Source: Burkholderia sp. Ac-20365
GTDB lineage: Bacteria > Pseudomonadota > Gammaproteobacteria > Burkholderiales > Burkholderiaceae
Length of the DNA: 64,000 bases
Direction: 5' to 3'
NCBI RefSeq assembly: GCF_017104715.1
Contig: NZ_JAAGPI010000006.1
Coordinates: forward strand, 124,001 to 188,000
Shown here one piece after another: positions 36,638 through 45,904 of this stretch (its first letter is position 1; every line of letters starts with the position of its first letter). The position numbers and the translations under genes were made by a program. The notes beneath the pieces are model-generated. The model saw only the letters and a list, made by a program, of their open reading frames with translations, searched no databases and was not told the DNA's origin.

Positions 36638-38128
36638 CTACGTCGGCAAGGCCGCTGTCGCGATCTCAGCCGCGCTCTGCAATTGCTCGACGCGCCAGCA
36701 CGTGTCGATTAGCGCGCGCGTTCGGTCGGGCGGCAGGATGCCGTCGGCGAGGTCCGTGAATTTCTTTTCGAGCTGCTGGTTCGTCATCGGCACCTCGGTG
36801 CTGCCGATCGCATGCTGAATGAACTTGTGCAGCTTGCGGCCATCCTTGAGCGTGATCGTCATGTCGACCTGCTCGGGCTTGATCGCGGGATCGATGATGG
36901 CATTCACCTTCTCGCGCAGCGCAATCGTCACGGGGTCGCGCACTTTTGCATCGCTGAACTGCTTTTCGCCTCCCGCGCCGTCGATGATCGCAATCGCGAC
37001 GGCGTGATAGATGCTGAACTTTCCTTCGAGGCCGATTTGCGGCGTCTTCTTGCCCGTCAGTTCGATCACGAGCGGATGCACGCGCAGATCGATGCGCTCG
37101 ATCTGGTCCGCCTGCAAATGGTACTGATTGCGCAGCTGGACCGCTGCATCGATGGCCGGATGAATGACGATGCCGCACGCGAATGGCTTGTACGTGTTCA
37201 GCGTCGATTCGTAGTGAGAGCCGAGACCCTCTGTGATCTCGCGATAGTCCTGCTTCGTGCTGATCGTATTCGCCCAGCCGCGCTTCGCTTCGATCATGCC
37301 GTCGGAACTCGTGTAGTTCTGGCCGGCGAGCAGCGCGGCAAAGATGCCGTTCGCGGCGGCGCGCCCCGGATTGAAACTCTTGTTCATCGAGCCGAACGAT
37401 TCGCGCAGACCGACCGGTTGCGAGGCTGCGAGACCCAATGCCCAGACCATCTGCTCGACGCTCAGGCCCATCAGCTTGCCCGTTGCCGCGGCCGAGCCGA
37501 ACACGCCGCAGGTACCCGTGATGTGCCAGCCGACATCGTAGTGATTCGGATACACCGAGTTGCCGATGCGCAGTTCCGTTTCGACACCCAGCACGAGTGC
37601 GTTGAGGAAGTCCTTGCCCGACACCGGATGGTATTGCGCGTACGCGAGAATCGCGGAAGCAACGGGGCCGGCAGGGTGGATGATCGTCTTCAGATGCGTA
37701 TCGTCGTAATCGAAGATATGGCTGCTGACGCCATTGAGGAACGCCGCGTTCATGATGTCGAAGCGCTCGGTGCGGCCCAGCAGGTTCGCTTGCGGCGGAC
37801 CCGAGAACGGCGTGAGCGCGGCCACCGCGCGATTCACCGTCTCGTCGTGCGAGCCGCCCACGGCGACGCCGACCCAGTTCATCAACGTGCGCACGCCTTC
37901 CTTGCGCGCGTCGGCGGGCAAGTCCTGATAGCGCGTCTTCACGATGAAGTCCGCGAGGATGCGCGTGACTTTCGGCGGCCGCGCGTTCATGGCGCTAGCC
38001 GCGTCGGGCGCGGAAGCCGGCTTCGCGGCGTCCTGCGATTGCGCGTACACGGTCGTGCCGCTGGCGGCCGCGGCGAACGCGCCGACGGCTCCCGTCTTCA
38101 GGAAGCGGCGGCGGTCGATGATGGACAT
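36638..38128 (-). CDS. MmgE/PrpD-family protein with a Tat signal
   Basis: The 496-residue protein starts with a twin-arginine signal (DRRRFLKTGAVGAFAAAASG) and continues as a full MmgE/PrpD domain (VSSHIFDYDDTHLKTIIHPAGPV, in the SSH-x4-DD region; HITGTCGVFGSAAATGKLMGL). The family includes 2-methylcitrate dehydratase and iminodisuccinate epimerase relatives; most members are cytosolic, so export is unusual. It is divergent from a GntR regulator. Substrate unknown. Confidence 0.88.
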   Translation of the reverse strand: MSIIDRRRFLKTGAVGAFAAAASGTTVYAQSQDAAKPASAPDAASAMNARPPKVTRILADFIVKTRYQDLPADARKEGVRTLMNWVGVAVGGSHDETVNRAVAALTPFSGPPQANLLGRTERFDIMNAAFLNGVSSHIFDYDDTHLKTIIHPAGPVASAILAYAQYHPVSGKDFLNALVLGVETELRIGNSVYPNHYDVGWHITGTCGVFGSAAATGKLMGLSVEQMVWALGLAASQPVGLRESFGSMNKSFNPGRAAANGIFAALLAGQNYTSSDGMIEAKRGWANTISTKQDYREITEGLGSHYESTLNTYKPFACGIVIHPAIDAAVQLRNQYHLQADQIERIDLRVHPLVIELTGKKTPQIGLEGKFSIYHAVAIAIIDGAGGEKQFSDAKVRDPVTIALREKVNAIIDPAIKPEQVDMTITLKDGRKLHKFIQHAIGSTEVPMTNQQLEKKFTDLADGILPPDRTRALIDTCWRVEQLQSAAEIATAALPT

Positions 38129-38451
38129 GCGTGTCTCCTTCTGTCTGATAGTGAATGCGATGTGGAGCGCGCGGGCGGCAGTGTTCCGATTGAGAGCGGG
38201 TCACCAGTCTGCGTCTCCGTTGTCTGATCCAGTCGCGCACTGAGGCGGCGAGGAAGTGTCGTAAATGTCGACACTTTAGGTGAAGTCTAGCGGATACGCG
38301 CCTGTCAATGCAATAAAATATGCTCAAATGTATACACTTAGAGCCAACCGCGCGAGCGTGGAAAGTCTTGCCAGGAGCGGATTCGAGGCCGTCGTTTGCT
38401 AGAATCGGCGCGTGCCGTTCCGCTGGGACGGACTTCATCAGGAACACTGCG
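38129..38451. promoter_or_regulatory. Divergent regulatory region between the MmgE/PrpD and GntR genes
   Basis: This 323-bp gene-free stretch carries two matched palindromes, TGTCGACA (38266-38273) and TGTATACA (38329-38336). Both sit in the same frame AAATGT-NN-ACACTT and are 63 bp apart. A minus-strand TTGACA (38303-38308) lies between them. These are good candidates for operators of the adjacent FCD-type GntR regulator. Confidence 0.6.
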
Positions 38452-39183
38452 ATGCATCGGAATGTCGACAGAAATGCGCTCGAAGCGGACGGCGACGCGT
38501 CGTCAGGCGAAGCATCGGCCGTCGCGGAGATCGTCGACTGGGTGGCGCGCGGCATCATCGAAGGGCGCCTGCTGCCGGGGCACGACCTGAATTCGGTCGA
38601 TCTCGCGAAACGCTTCAATGTGAGCCGCACGCCGGTGCGCGAAGCGCTGTTCGTGTTGACGCGCGAAGGGCTGGTCGACTGGTCGCCGCGCCGCCGCCCG
38701 CGCGTGTCGACCGTCGAGTTGACGGAAGTGCGCGAGATCTACCAGTTGCGCGCGATCCTCTATGCGCAGGTGTCGACGGCAATCGTCGAACGTGCGACGG
38801 ACGACGACATCGAAGCGCTGTGGCGCGCGCATCGGCGTCTTGCCGAGGTGGCCGCGCAGGGCGATGTCGACGGCTATTTCTGGGCGAATGTCGCTTTTCG
38901 CGACGAAGAACTGCGCGTGTGCGGCAATGGCATCTTCAAGGAAGTGCTGGACTCGATGCGCATGCGCACCAACCGCTTGCGGCGGCTTAGTACGTCGCTG
39001 CCGGGGCGCTTGCAGCGGTCTTGCGCCGATCATCAACGCCTGTGCGAGGCGTATGCCGAACGCGATGGCGTGCTGGCGGCAGCGCTGAACCGCTCGATCG
39101 TGCTGAGCGCGTTGCAGGCAATCGAAAAGGCGTGGGACGACGCGCCATTCAGCGCGAGTGCCGTGGACGCTGAACGCGACTGA
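38452..39183 (+). CDS. GntR-family (FCD) transcriptional regulator
   Basis: The 243-residue protein has a GntR winged helix (LNSVDLAKRFNVSRTPVREALFVLTREGLVDW across residues about 47-78) and an all-helical FCD effector domain. ATG 38452 is preceded by AGGA; upstream in-frame codons lack a ribosome site. It is divergent from the MmgE/PrpD gene and likely represses it in the absence of a carboxylic acid ligand, the usual mode for this family. Confidence 0.9.
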   Translation: MHRNVDRNALEADGDASSGEASAVAEIVDWVARGIIEGRLLPGHDLNSVDLAKRFNVSRTPVREALFVLTREGLVDWSPRRRPRVSTVELTEVREIYQLRAILYAQVSTAIVERATDDDIEALWRAHRRLAEVAAQGDVDGYFWANVAFRDEELRVCGNGIFKEVLDSMRMRTNRLRRLSTSLPGRLQRSCADHQRLCEAYAERDGVLAAALNRSIVLSALQAIEKAWDDAPFSASAVDAERD

Positions 39184-39199
39184 TGTCGGGTCGGCTCAG

Positions 39200-39574
39200 T
39201 CAGGCCTCGGGTTCATTGCAGACCACTTCGATGTTGTGCCCGTCCGGACCGATCACAAACGCCGCATAGTAGTTCGCGTGATATTGCGGCCGCAGACCCG
39301 GCGCGCCGTTGTCTCTGGCACCGGCATCGAGCGCCGCGCGATAGAACGCGTCGACCTGCCCGCGATTGTCGGCCTTGAACGCCAGATGAAGATGCGCCGG
39401 TTTCTCGTCGGTCTGGAACAGGCACAACGAAGTCTTGTCCTTCGCGCTGAGTTCGACGCCATACGTCGGCGTGCCTTCCGACACGATCGCTACGCCGAGC
39501 GGTTCGAGTGCCTTGAGGAAGAACGCCTTGCTCGCTGCATAGTCGCTGACTCCGAATTTGACGTGGTCGAACAT
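39200..39574 (-). CDS. VOC-superfamily (glyoxalase/dioxygenase fold) protein
   Basis: The 124-residue protein is a single VOC module: MFDHVKFGVSDYAASKAFF opens the first repeat, HLHLAF and the C-terminal GPDGHNIEVVCNEP give the other metal-site strands (His and Glu). It is cytosolic. Members serve as dioxygenases, lyases or antibiotic-binding proteins; function cannot be narrowed here. Confidence 0.85.
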   Translation of the reverse strand: MFDHVKFGVSDYAASKAFFLKALEPLGVAIVSEGTPTYGVELSAKDKTSLCLFQTDEKPAHLHLAFKADNRGQVDAFYRAALDAGARDNGAPGLRPQYHANYYAAFVIGPDGHNIEVVCNEPEA

Positions 39575-39631
39575 GCGCGCTCCTCGCGTGTGTGGGCCCT
39601 GCTGCATTCGGGTACTTCAGTCACGCACCGT

Positions 39632-39925
39632 CTACCGGCATTCAGTCTGGAACCAGCGGTCCACCTGGCGCTGCGCTGCCTGCAGATCGTCTGGATAGTA
39701 TGGGTCGTACCATCGCGACGGGTCGTAGCCGGCTTGCCTGAGCGCAGCCAGTTCGCTCCGGTTGCGCTGCGGCGTGGGCGGCGCGTTGTTCCGGAGTTCG
39801 GCAAGGTCACGGCATTGCGTGGGCGACAGATGGGTCGTGGCTTGCTGCATGCTGCCCGCGGCACACCCCGCCAGCGCCAGTGCCAACGTGGAAAGGATCA
39901 GCCGGGATATCGGCGAGTGCTTCAT
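39632..39925 (-). CDS. Small DUF4148-like lipoprotein
   Basis: The 97-residue protein has a signal peptide with lipobox ALAGC and a short mature domain with the AGYDPSRWYDPYYPDDLQAA pattern seen in DUF4148 proteins, which are numerous in Burkholderiaceae. ATG 39925 gives the shortest normal lipoprotein signal; ATG 39943 is an alternative. Function unknown. Confidence 0.75.
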   Translation of the reverse strand: MKHSPISRLILSTLALALAGCAAGSMQQATTHLSPTQCRDLAELRNNAPPTPQRNRSELAALRQAGYDPSRWYDPYYPDDLQAAQRQVDRWFQTECR

Positions 39926-40058
39926 CTCACGTCTCTCGTTCATCCGTTGATTCGGTGACTGTTATACAACCATATTTATTCCGGTTGCTGGCGTATTTTG
40001 AAGCGGTTGTATCACGCGAGGGCGGCAGGCGTTGCATGCTGCCGCCCCAGGTGATTCA

Positions 40059-40271
40059 TCAGTAGCGATGCGGCGGCGGAGGCGGCGGACGATGATGCGG
40101 CGGAGGAGGAGGACGATGGTGATGCCGGGGTGCCGGCTTGCAGCGCCGCACCTGATGTCCATGGTGCCAGTAGCGGCGGCACTCCATTCTTTGATGTGCG
40201 CTAGCCGTTTGCGGGATGCTCAGCAGTGTGGTCGTGAGCAGCGTAGCGGCGATAAGTGCTCGCATCAGCAT
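40059..40271 (-). CDS. Small exported His/Pro-rich protein
   Basis: The 70-residue protein has a clear signal peptide (about 25 residues ending at ASA), a short Cys-containing segment with two cysteines and a tail rich in histidine and proline. GGAGG lies ten bases before ATG 40271. The His-rich tail could bind Ni, Zn or Cu, but this is inference from composition. Its codon use and export signal argue that it is real despite its size. Confidence 0.6.
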   Translation of the reverse strand: MLMRALIAATLLTTTLLSIPQTASAHQRMECRRYWHHGHQVRRCKPAPRHHHRPPPPPHHRPPPPPPHRY

Positions 40272-40373
40272 TGATTACATTACCTCCATAGTGCGATAGG
40301 CTCCGCATCTTGCCACAAAGCGGGTTTTTGGCTCTGCGGCGATTGCATCGAATACGTGAAGACGGTCGTCCGG

Positions 40374-41231
40374 CTAGTGCGAAGGCGGCTGTGTCGCCTG
40401 CAATTCACGCACGAGCTGGTCCGACACATAGTGCGGACCATCGAACAGATAGACGCGATATCCGCGATACGCATCGAGTTGCGGCCGCAGTTCATCGGCG
40501 GTGGCCGCGCGCATGCCGCCGCCCGGCTGCGGCCTGAACGCCTCGGCGATGATGCGCACGCGCGCCTTGCCGAGCTTTGCCGACAACTGGTCCGCATACT
40601 GCCGCGCGATGCGCGGCTCGCGCGCATATTCGCCGCAGCCGTCCTGCAACAGCACGCCGACGTCCTGCGGCAGCCAGGACGCGAGCCATGTCGCGAGCGC
40701 ATCGCCACCAACGTTCTGCCGGTCGTACACGCTGATCCACAGCGGCCGGGGCAGCGCGTCGAGCACAGGGCGCAAGGTGGCGGCCGCGGATTTCCAGCTG
40801 GGATCGAGTTCGACGGGGAAATACCAGCCGGTGATGTGCACGGGAAGCGGCGCCTGCATCAGTTGAGCGGACTCGCGCAGCAGCGCCGCCGTATCCGCAC
40901 GCGCGGCGTTCTCGCCGAAGCGTCCCGCCAGTCCGACGATCACATCGCGGGCCCACGGTTCGCGCGCGATGCGGTTCCAGTCAGGCATGTTCGCGGACGC
41001 ACGCATCGTCGTGCCGCCGACAAACGCGATGCCATCCACGGCTGTCCATTGCACGAGCAGTTCGTGTGCGCCGAGCTTGTCCCAGTCGCCGCGCGGATTG
41101 GCATGATCGCTATCCGGCTGCCAGACGATGCCCGCCACGGGCGGCAACGCATTGCCGTTCGCGCACGACGTGAGACACGGCACGGCAAGCGCGAGCGCAG
41201 TGACGATAGCGCGAAGCGAAGAACCGTTCAT
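40374..41231 (-). CDS. Exported putative lipoprotein, YbcH/DUF4434-like, last gene of the exopolysaccharide operon
   Basis: The 285-residue protein has a signal peptide with a lipobox-like LTSC and a mature domain with a TIM-barrel-like pattern (GIVWQPDS, ITGWYFPVELDPSW, PLWISVYDR, VRIIAEAF). The position after nfrB-nfrA, the length and the motif style fit E. coli YbcH, encoded in the nfr operon; this homology is from memory and is moderately sure. It may act on or bind the exported polymer in the periplasm. It lies 42 bp after the NfrA-like gene. Confidence 0.65.
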   Translation of the reverse strand: MNGSSLRAIVTALALAVPCLTSCANGNALPPVAGIVWQPDSDHANPRGDWDKLGAHELLVQWTAVDGIAFVGGTTMRASANMPDWNRIAREPWARDVIVGLAGRFGENAARADTAALLRESAQLMQAPLPVHITGWYFPVELDPSWKSAAATLRPVLDALPRPLWISVYDRQNVGGDALATWLASWLPQDVGVLLQDGCGEYAREPRIARQYADQLSAKLGKARVRIIAEAFRPQPGGGMRAATADELRPQLDAYRGYRVYLFDGPHYVSDQLVRELQATQPPSH

Positions 41232-41273
41232 GTCGATGATCTGACGAGGTGCCGTGCCTGACGCACGCAGGCG

Positions 41274-43733
41274 CTAGTACGAATACACCGCACCGAAGAA
41301 CACGCCCCGCGCGCGGCTGTCGCCCGCGACGCGTACGCGATACTGAACCGACACATCGACGAAAGAACGCGGCGCATCGTATGGACCTCCTCTGAACCAG
41401 AATCGCGTTGCGATGCCGGCGCCTACGCCGACGGGCACGCTGTGATCGATCGATGAATCGTAGTCCGCGCCCGCGACCAGATGCGGGAACACAGTCAGGC
41501 GCGGATCGATGCTGTCGACGCGGAACGTGCGGCCAAGTCGTGCATTCGCTGTCGCATAGGATGACGGATGCTGCACGTAGTGGCCCGCTTCACCGTAGAC
41601 GATGCCCGTCCACCAGCTCGGCACGTCGATGCGCCGCTCCGTTCCGAAGCCGCCCGACCACGCCGCGCGCGCGAGCCAGTCGCCGCGCGCGCTGGAGCCG
41701 ATCGGGAAAATCCGTTCGAACGCAAAGATCGCATTGGTCGACGCGAACGGCTTGACGCGCGCGCCGAGCGCAGCCTGCAACGTGGTCACGCCGGAAGGCG
41801 AATCGCCCTTCACGCCGAAGTTCTCGTAGCCGCGCGCATAGACTTCGAACGCGCGCTCGCCGAGGCTGCCGAACGGCCGCCAGTACGCTTCTGTGCCCGC
41901 CTGCCAGTTGTTCGACAGGCCCGGAGCCGGATTGGTGGCGAGCCCGTTCGCGATGCCGCCGCCGCGATAGTTGAGCGTCGTGTTGAAACCCCATTTGCGG
42001 GTTGCGTCGGCGTGTGCCTGTTGTGCATCGAGCAGGGCCTGAGGCGTCATCGGTGTCGTATTGCCGGATGCCTGCGTGCCGTTGTCGATCGCGCGTTCCA
42101 GCCACGCGGCGCCGGCTTCGTTGTGATGCGCTGCCAGTGCCGCATAGCCGGCATCGCCTGCGGCCGAAGCGGGCAGCGAGCCGTCGCGGTCGGCCTGTTC
42201 GAACGACGTATAGGCAAGCTGACCGTCGCCTGCGCGTTGCGCCAGATACGCGGTTTGCAGCGGCGTCATGCCGTTCGTCATGCCAGCGGCGATCATTGCG
42301 CGTGCTTCGCTTTTCGCCTGCGACGTATCGCCGTCGGCCACGAGTGCGTCGATCAACGCAATGCGCCGTTGTGGGTCGTCGGGGACGGCGGCCACGGCCT
42401 GACGCAGCGCGAGCACGGCGGCATGATGGTCGCCGCGCTGTGTCGCCGAACGTGCGGTACGCATCGCGTCGAAGCCGGGGTCGGCGGCATAGATATCGCA
42501 CGATGCGCCGAATGCGTCGGCGTGGCAATCGAACACGGGTCTGGCGAGCGTATCGATGCTTTGTGCTTGCGCCGACATCGCGCGCTGCGCACGCAGCCGA
42601 CGCAGCGCGATAGCGTCGTCCGTGTCGTCATGTTCAGGGTGGAGCGGGGCGAGCACGTCGAGCGCGGCCTGCGGACGGTTTTCGGCGAGCCATGTATCCG
42701 CGATGATCGTGCGGGCGACGCGTGTGTTTCGCATCGCCGGTCCTGCTGTTTCGTCATTGAGCGGCACGTCGAGTGCATGCGCGAAGTCATCGTCGGCGCC
42801 GGGCTCGTGCAGTGCCGCGCGCGCGTAACCGCGCAACGTCCACGCGAGCACGTCGTTATCGTCCTGTGTGATTGCCTGCGTCGCGGCCTGTTCGAGACCG
42901 GCCATGTCGTCGCGCGCAATCAGCACGTCGAATAGCTGCGTCCTGAAGTTGCGCCGCTCGGGCGCGTACGCGATCGCTTCACGCGCGAGACGTTCCGTGT
43001 CGGCGAGATCGCCTCGCTGCCGCGCGTCGAATGCGGCCGACGACGCGGCGGGCGCGAGACGCGCACCGATGAACATGCGCCGCGTGTGTAACGCTTTCGT
43101 ATCGCCGAAACGGCTTGTCGCGTTCTGATCGGCTGCATACGCCTGGTCGTCGCGTCCCGAGGCGGAGAGCGCATCGATCAGCAGATAGTGCAGCCGCTCG
43201 ACCTGAGGCGCCAGCGCAATGGCTCGCTTGGCTTCGACGACGGCCGTGTCGTAATCCTTGCCGGCATACGCGCGATACGCGGCGCGTGCTGCCACGCCAG
43301 CCGCGCCGGGCAGATCGCTTGCGCCGCCATCGTCGCCCGCGGCGATCTGCGCGCGACGTGCGACCAGCGACGCTTGCGGACCGAATTCACGCGTCGCGTC
43401 GTTCAACGTGCGTAGCGCATCGCTGCGATGACCGTCCGCAGCGAGCGCATTGGCGAGCAGAATGCGCAGTTCGACGACGTCAGGGCGCTGGCGGATCGCT
43501 TCATGCGCGAGCGTCACACTGTCCGCATAGCGATGTTCGCCATACGCCGCATACGCCTGCTGCGCGACCCGGTATGCCGCGCCGGACAGGCTCAAAGGCA
43601 ACACTTCATCCGCAACCGCGGCACGCGCATGCCATGCAAGCACGCCCGCGATCACGCATGCGGCCACCGTTGTGCGTGAGCGTGGCGCGGACGCATGACA
43701 CGGCGCGTTGAGTTTCTTCGTGCGCCGCTTCAT
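41274..43733 (-). CDS. nfrA: NfrA-like outer-membrane polysaccharide secretion protein (TPR plus beta-barrel)
   Basis: The 819-residue protein has a signal peptide of about 41 residues, a long region of TPR-like helical repeats (about 50-560; for example AAYGEHRYADSVTLAHEAI, AYAGKDYDTAVVEAKRAI) and a C-terminal part (about 600-819) that reads as an outer-membrane beta-barrel, ending in aromatic VYSY. This is the plan of NfrA, the phage N4 receptor and exopolysaccharide exit protein. It overlaps nfrB by four bases. It is somewhat shorter than E. coli NfrA. Confidence 0.8.
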   Translation of the reverse strand: MKRRTKKLNAPCHASAPRSRTTVAACVIAGVLAWHARAAVADEVLPLSLSGAAYRVAQQAYAAYGEHRYADSVTLAHEAIRQRPDVVELRILLANALAADGHRSDALRTLNDATREFGPQASLVARRAQIAAGDDGGASDLPGAAGVAARAAYRAYAGKDYDTAVVEAKRAIALAPQVERLHYLLIDALSASGRDDQAYAADQNATSRFGDTKALHTRRMFIGARLAPAASSAAFDARQRGDLADTERLAREAIAYAPERRNFRTQLFDVLIARDDMAGLEQAATQAITQDDNDVLAWTLRGYARAALHEPGADDDFAHALDVPLNDETAGPAMRNTRVARTIIADTWLAENRPQAALDVLAPLHPEHDDTDDAIALRRLRAQRAMSAQAQSIDTLARPVFDCHADAFGASCDIYAADPGFDAMRTARSATQRGDHHAAVLALRQAVAAVPDDPQRRIALIDALVADGDTSQAKSEARAMIAAGMTNGMTPLQTAYLAQRAGDGQLAYTSFEQADRDGSLPASAAGDAGYAALAAHHNEAGAAWLERAIDNGTQASGNTTPMTPQALLDAQQAHADATRKWGFNTTLNYRGGGIANGLATNPAPGLSNNWQAGTEAYWRPFGSLGERAFEVYARGYENFGVKGDSPSGVTTLQAALGARVKPFASTNAIFAFERIFPIGSSARGDWLARAAWSGGFGTERRIDVPSWWTGIVYGEAGHYVQHPSSYATANARLGRTFRVDSIDPRLTVFPHLVAGADYDSSIDHSVPVGVGAGIATRFWFRGGPYDAPRSFVDVSVQYRVRVAGDSRARGVFFGAVYSY

Positions 43734-45904
43734 CGGCCGTCCGCTTGTGCTTCGCGCAGACGCTGCTGCGCGGCGATCGCGCTTTGCAGCGCGGAAGGCG
43801 AGATGATGTTGCGCGCGACCATGTAATCGCCGATCCGTCCGTCGCGATCCGGGCGATAGGTGTTCAGCGCCGCTTCGAATGCAGCATGCGTCACGAGGCG
43901 CATTTCGATCAGCAGGTCGCCAAGCAACGGCACGCCGCGTGTCGCGCCTTGTTCAACAGGCGAGCGCACCGTCTCGTCGTCTTCGACGAGCGGCTCGTAC
44001 ACGCCGCGCAGGATGCGCAGTCCCGCTGCGACCTCGCTTTCGCGCACGATCTGCAGCGACACCGTGTGGCCCGTGACGGCGCGCAGTTCATCGAGCGCAA
44101 CATCCGGCAGCAGGTTCGCTGCGATGAACACGGCATGCCCGCTCTCGTCGATGCCTTGCGGCAAGGTGCGCAGGCGCACCAGTACATCCATTGGCACCTG
44201 ATTGCCCGTATCGTGCAGCAACGCCGGCGCGAGCCTGCCGCGCGGCAGATCGGCCTGAAACGCAACGGCTTCGGCGAGCGTCTCTTCGTCGAGCCAGCCG
44301 TTGGCCATCAGCACGCGTCCGAGCGGCGCTTCGCGCGCATGCTCGTCGTGCAGCGCGCGTTCGAGCTTGTCGGCGTCGATGGCCTGCCACGACACCAGCA
44401 GTTCGCCCAGGGTCTGACGCGTGTTGCGCAAGGCGTCCGTGCTGGGGAAATCGTGCATCGTCTTGTCCCACGCGAGGCGTTTGCCCGTCACCAGATGCAC
44501 GAGAAAGAGGCGCCATGCGCGCAGCACCGCAAGAAAATTGATGAAGTTGCCGATCACGAGACGCGGCACCGACAGCACGCCGTGCTTCCATCCGTAGAGG
44601 CGGGTCGTGAAGATCACGCGCTGCACCACGCGCAGCGACAACGCGATGAAGTTCGCCGCGAGCAGCGTATGCATCAAAGGCGAATCGATGAACGGGGACG
44701 GAAACAGATTCGGCGTGAGTTCGAGCAGCGACGCGAGCCCGAACAGCGTGAACTGGATCACGAGCAGATAGCCGAGCATGCCGACGAACGACGTCACCAC
44801 GCCCTTGCGGTCGCGCAGCAGCAGATAGCGGTTGGCGAGCGATCCGCTCCAGCCCGTCAGCGCCCAGCCTTGCAGACCGATGCCGAGCGTCCAGCGCGCC
44901 CGTTGACGATAGGCGGTGCGCAGCGTGTCGGGAAAATATTCGCGCACGCACAGCGGCATCGTTATCGTCACTTCGTGTCCCGAGCCACGGCTGAACGGTG
45001 ACGTGCGGCGCAACGTGTATTCGACGGGAAAGCGCGCGAAGATCGATTGCAGTCCCATGCGCCCGATGCGCTCACCAATGTCGTAGTCTTCCGTGAGACT
45101 TTCCGTGTTGAACGGCTGCCGGTCGGTTTCCTCGATCAGCGCGAGCATCGCGCGCCTTGAAAAGCAGGTGCCGACGCCTGCTGACGGCACCGTACCGACA
45201 AGGCTCTCGCGCACCACGAGATCTTTCGCGTGCCACTCCGCGAACTCGTCCATATAGGTGCCGGCGACCAGTTCGTACCAGTCGCGTTCGAGCGACGCGA
45301 CGGGCAACTGGATCATGTCCTTGCGCGGCAGCAGATAGTTGAAGAACTTCAGTTCGACGGGATGCAGCACGTCTTCGCTGTCGTGCATCACGACGCCCGC
45401 GAACTCGACGCCCGCTTCGAATTCGTAGCGGAAAATGGCCTGCACGATCCAGTTCAGACAGTCCGCCTTGCAGGTCGGCCCATCGTGCGGCACTTCCACG
45501 CGGTGCAGATGCTTGTAGCGATGCCGCATGCGCTCGACTTCGGCAATCGTCGCGGGATCGTTCTGATACGTGCCGACGAACACGCGGTACGCGCGATAGT
45601 CGAGCACGCGCACGAGGTCTTCGATCATCGCGGCGATTACGTCATGCTCGTGCCACGCGGGCACCATGATCGCGATCATCTGCTCGGCGCGCTCGTTCAG
45701 TTGCCCGACGGTCAGCGGCCGATGCTGCCGCTTGACCGTCAAGTGACGCACGGCTTCACGCGCCCAGTACCAGACGTCGATGAACAGATCGTCGAGGCTC
45801 GACAGCAGGATCAGCGCGGCGACGACAGCCGATGTGTCTTCGAGCAACTGGTAGTACTGCGCGAGCAGTACGCTGCCGTAGAAGTGAAGGGTCGCGAGTA
45901 TCAC
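43730..45904 (-). CDS. nfrB: NfrB-like glycosyltransferase with C-terminal MshEN-like region
   Basis: The 724-residue protein starts at GTG 45904, overlapping the preceding stop. It is a GT2 synthase: Asp141 (HDGPTCKAD), the DSED at 175-178, TED at 271-273 and QRARW at 334-338, with membrane helices before and after. Residues about 497-545 carry an MshEN-like pair (TLGELLVSWQAID, then LGRVLMANGWLDEETL), and a second, weaker pair lies near the C-terminus. In E. coli NfrB such a domain binds cyclic di-GMP and switches on polymer synthesis. ManNAc-type polymer is expected from the linked wecB. Confidence 0.85.
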   Translation of the reverse strand: MILATLHFYGSVLLAQYYQLLEDTSAVVAALILLSSLDDLFIDVWYWAREAVRHLTVKRQHRPLTVGQLNERAEQMIAIMVPAWHEHDVIAAMIEDLVRVLDYRAYRVFVGTYQNDPATIAEVERMRHRYKHLHRVEVPHDGPTCKADCLNWIVQAIFRYEFEAGVEFAGVVMHDSEDVLHPVELKFFNYLLPRKDMIQLPVASLERDWYELVAGTYMDEFAEWHAKDLVVRESLVGTVPSAGVGTCFSRRAMLALIEETDRQPFNTESLTEDYDIGERIGRMGLQSIFARFPVEYTLRRTSPFSRGSGHEVTITMPLCVREYFPDTLRTAYRQRARWTLGIGLQGWALTGWSGSLANRYLLLRDRKGVVTSFVGMLGYLLVIQFTLFGLASLLELTPNLFPSPFIDSPLMHTLLAANFIALSLRVVQRVIFTTRLYGWKHGVLSVPRLVIGNFINFLAVLRAWRLFLVHLVTGKRLAWDKTMHDFPSTDALRNTRQTLGELLVSWQAIDADKLERALHDEHAREAPLGRVLMANGWLDEETLAEAVAFQADLPRGRLAPALLHDTGNQVPMDVLVRLRTLPQGIDESGHAVFIAANLLPDVALDELRAVTGHTVSLQIVRESEVAAGLRILRGVYEPLVEDDETVRSPVEQGATRGVPLLGDLLIEMRLVTHAAFEAALNTYRPDRDGRIGDYMVARNIISPSALQSAIAAQQRLREAQADGR

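Noticed and set aside
36812..38227. A 471-codon open frame on the plus strand
   Set aside because: It is antisense to the MmgE/PrpD gene; composition is that of a complement of coding DNA.
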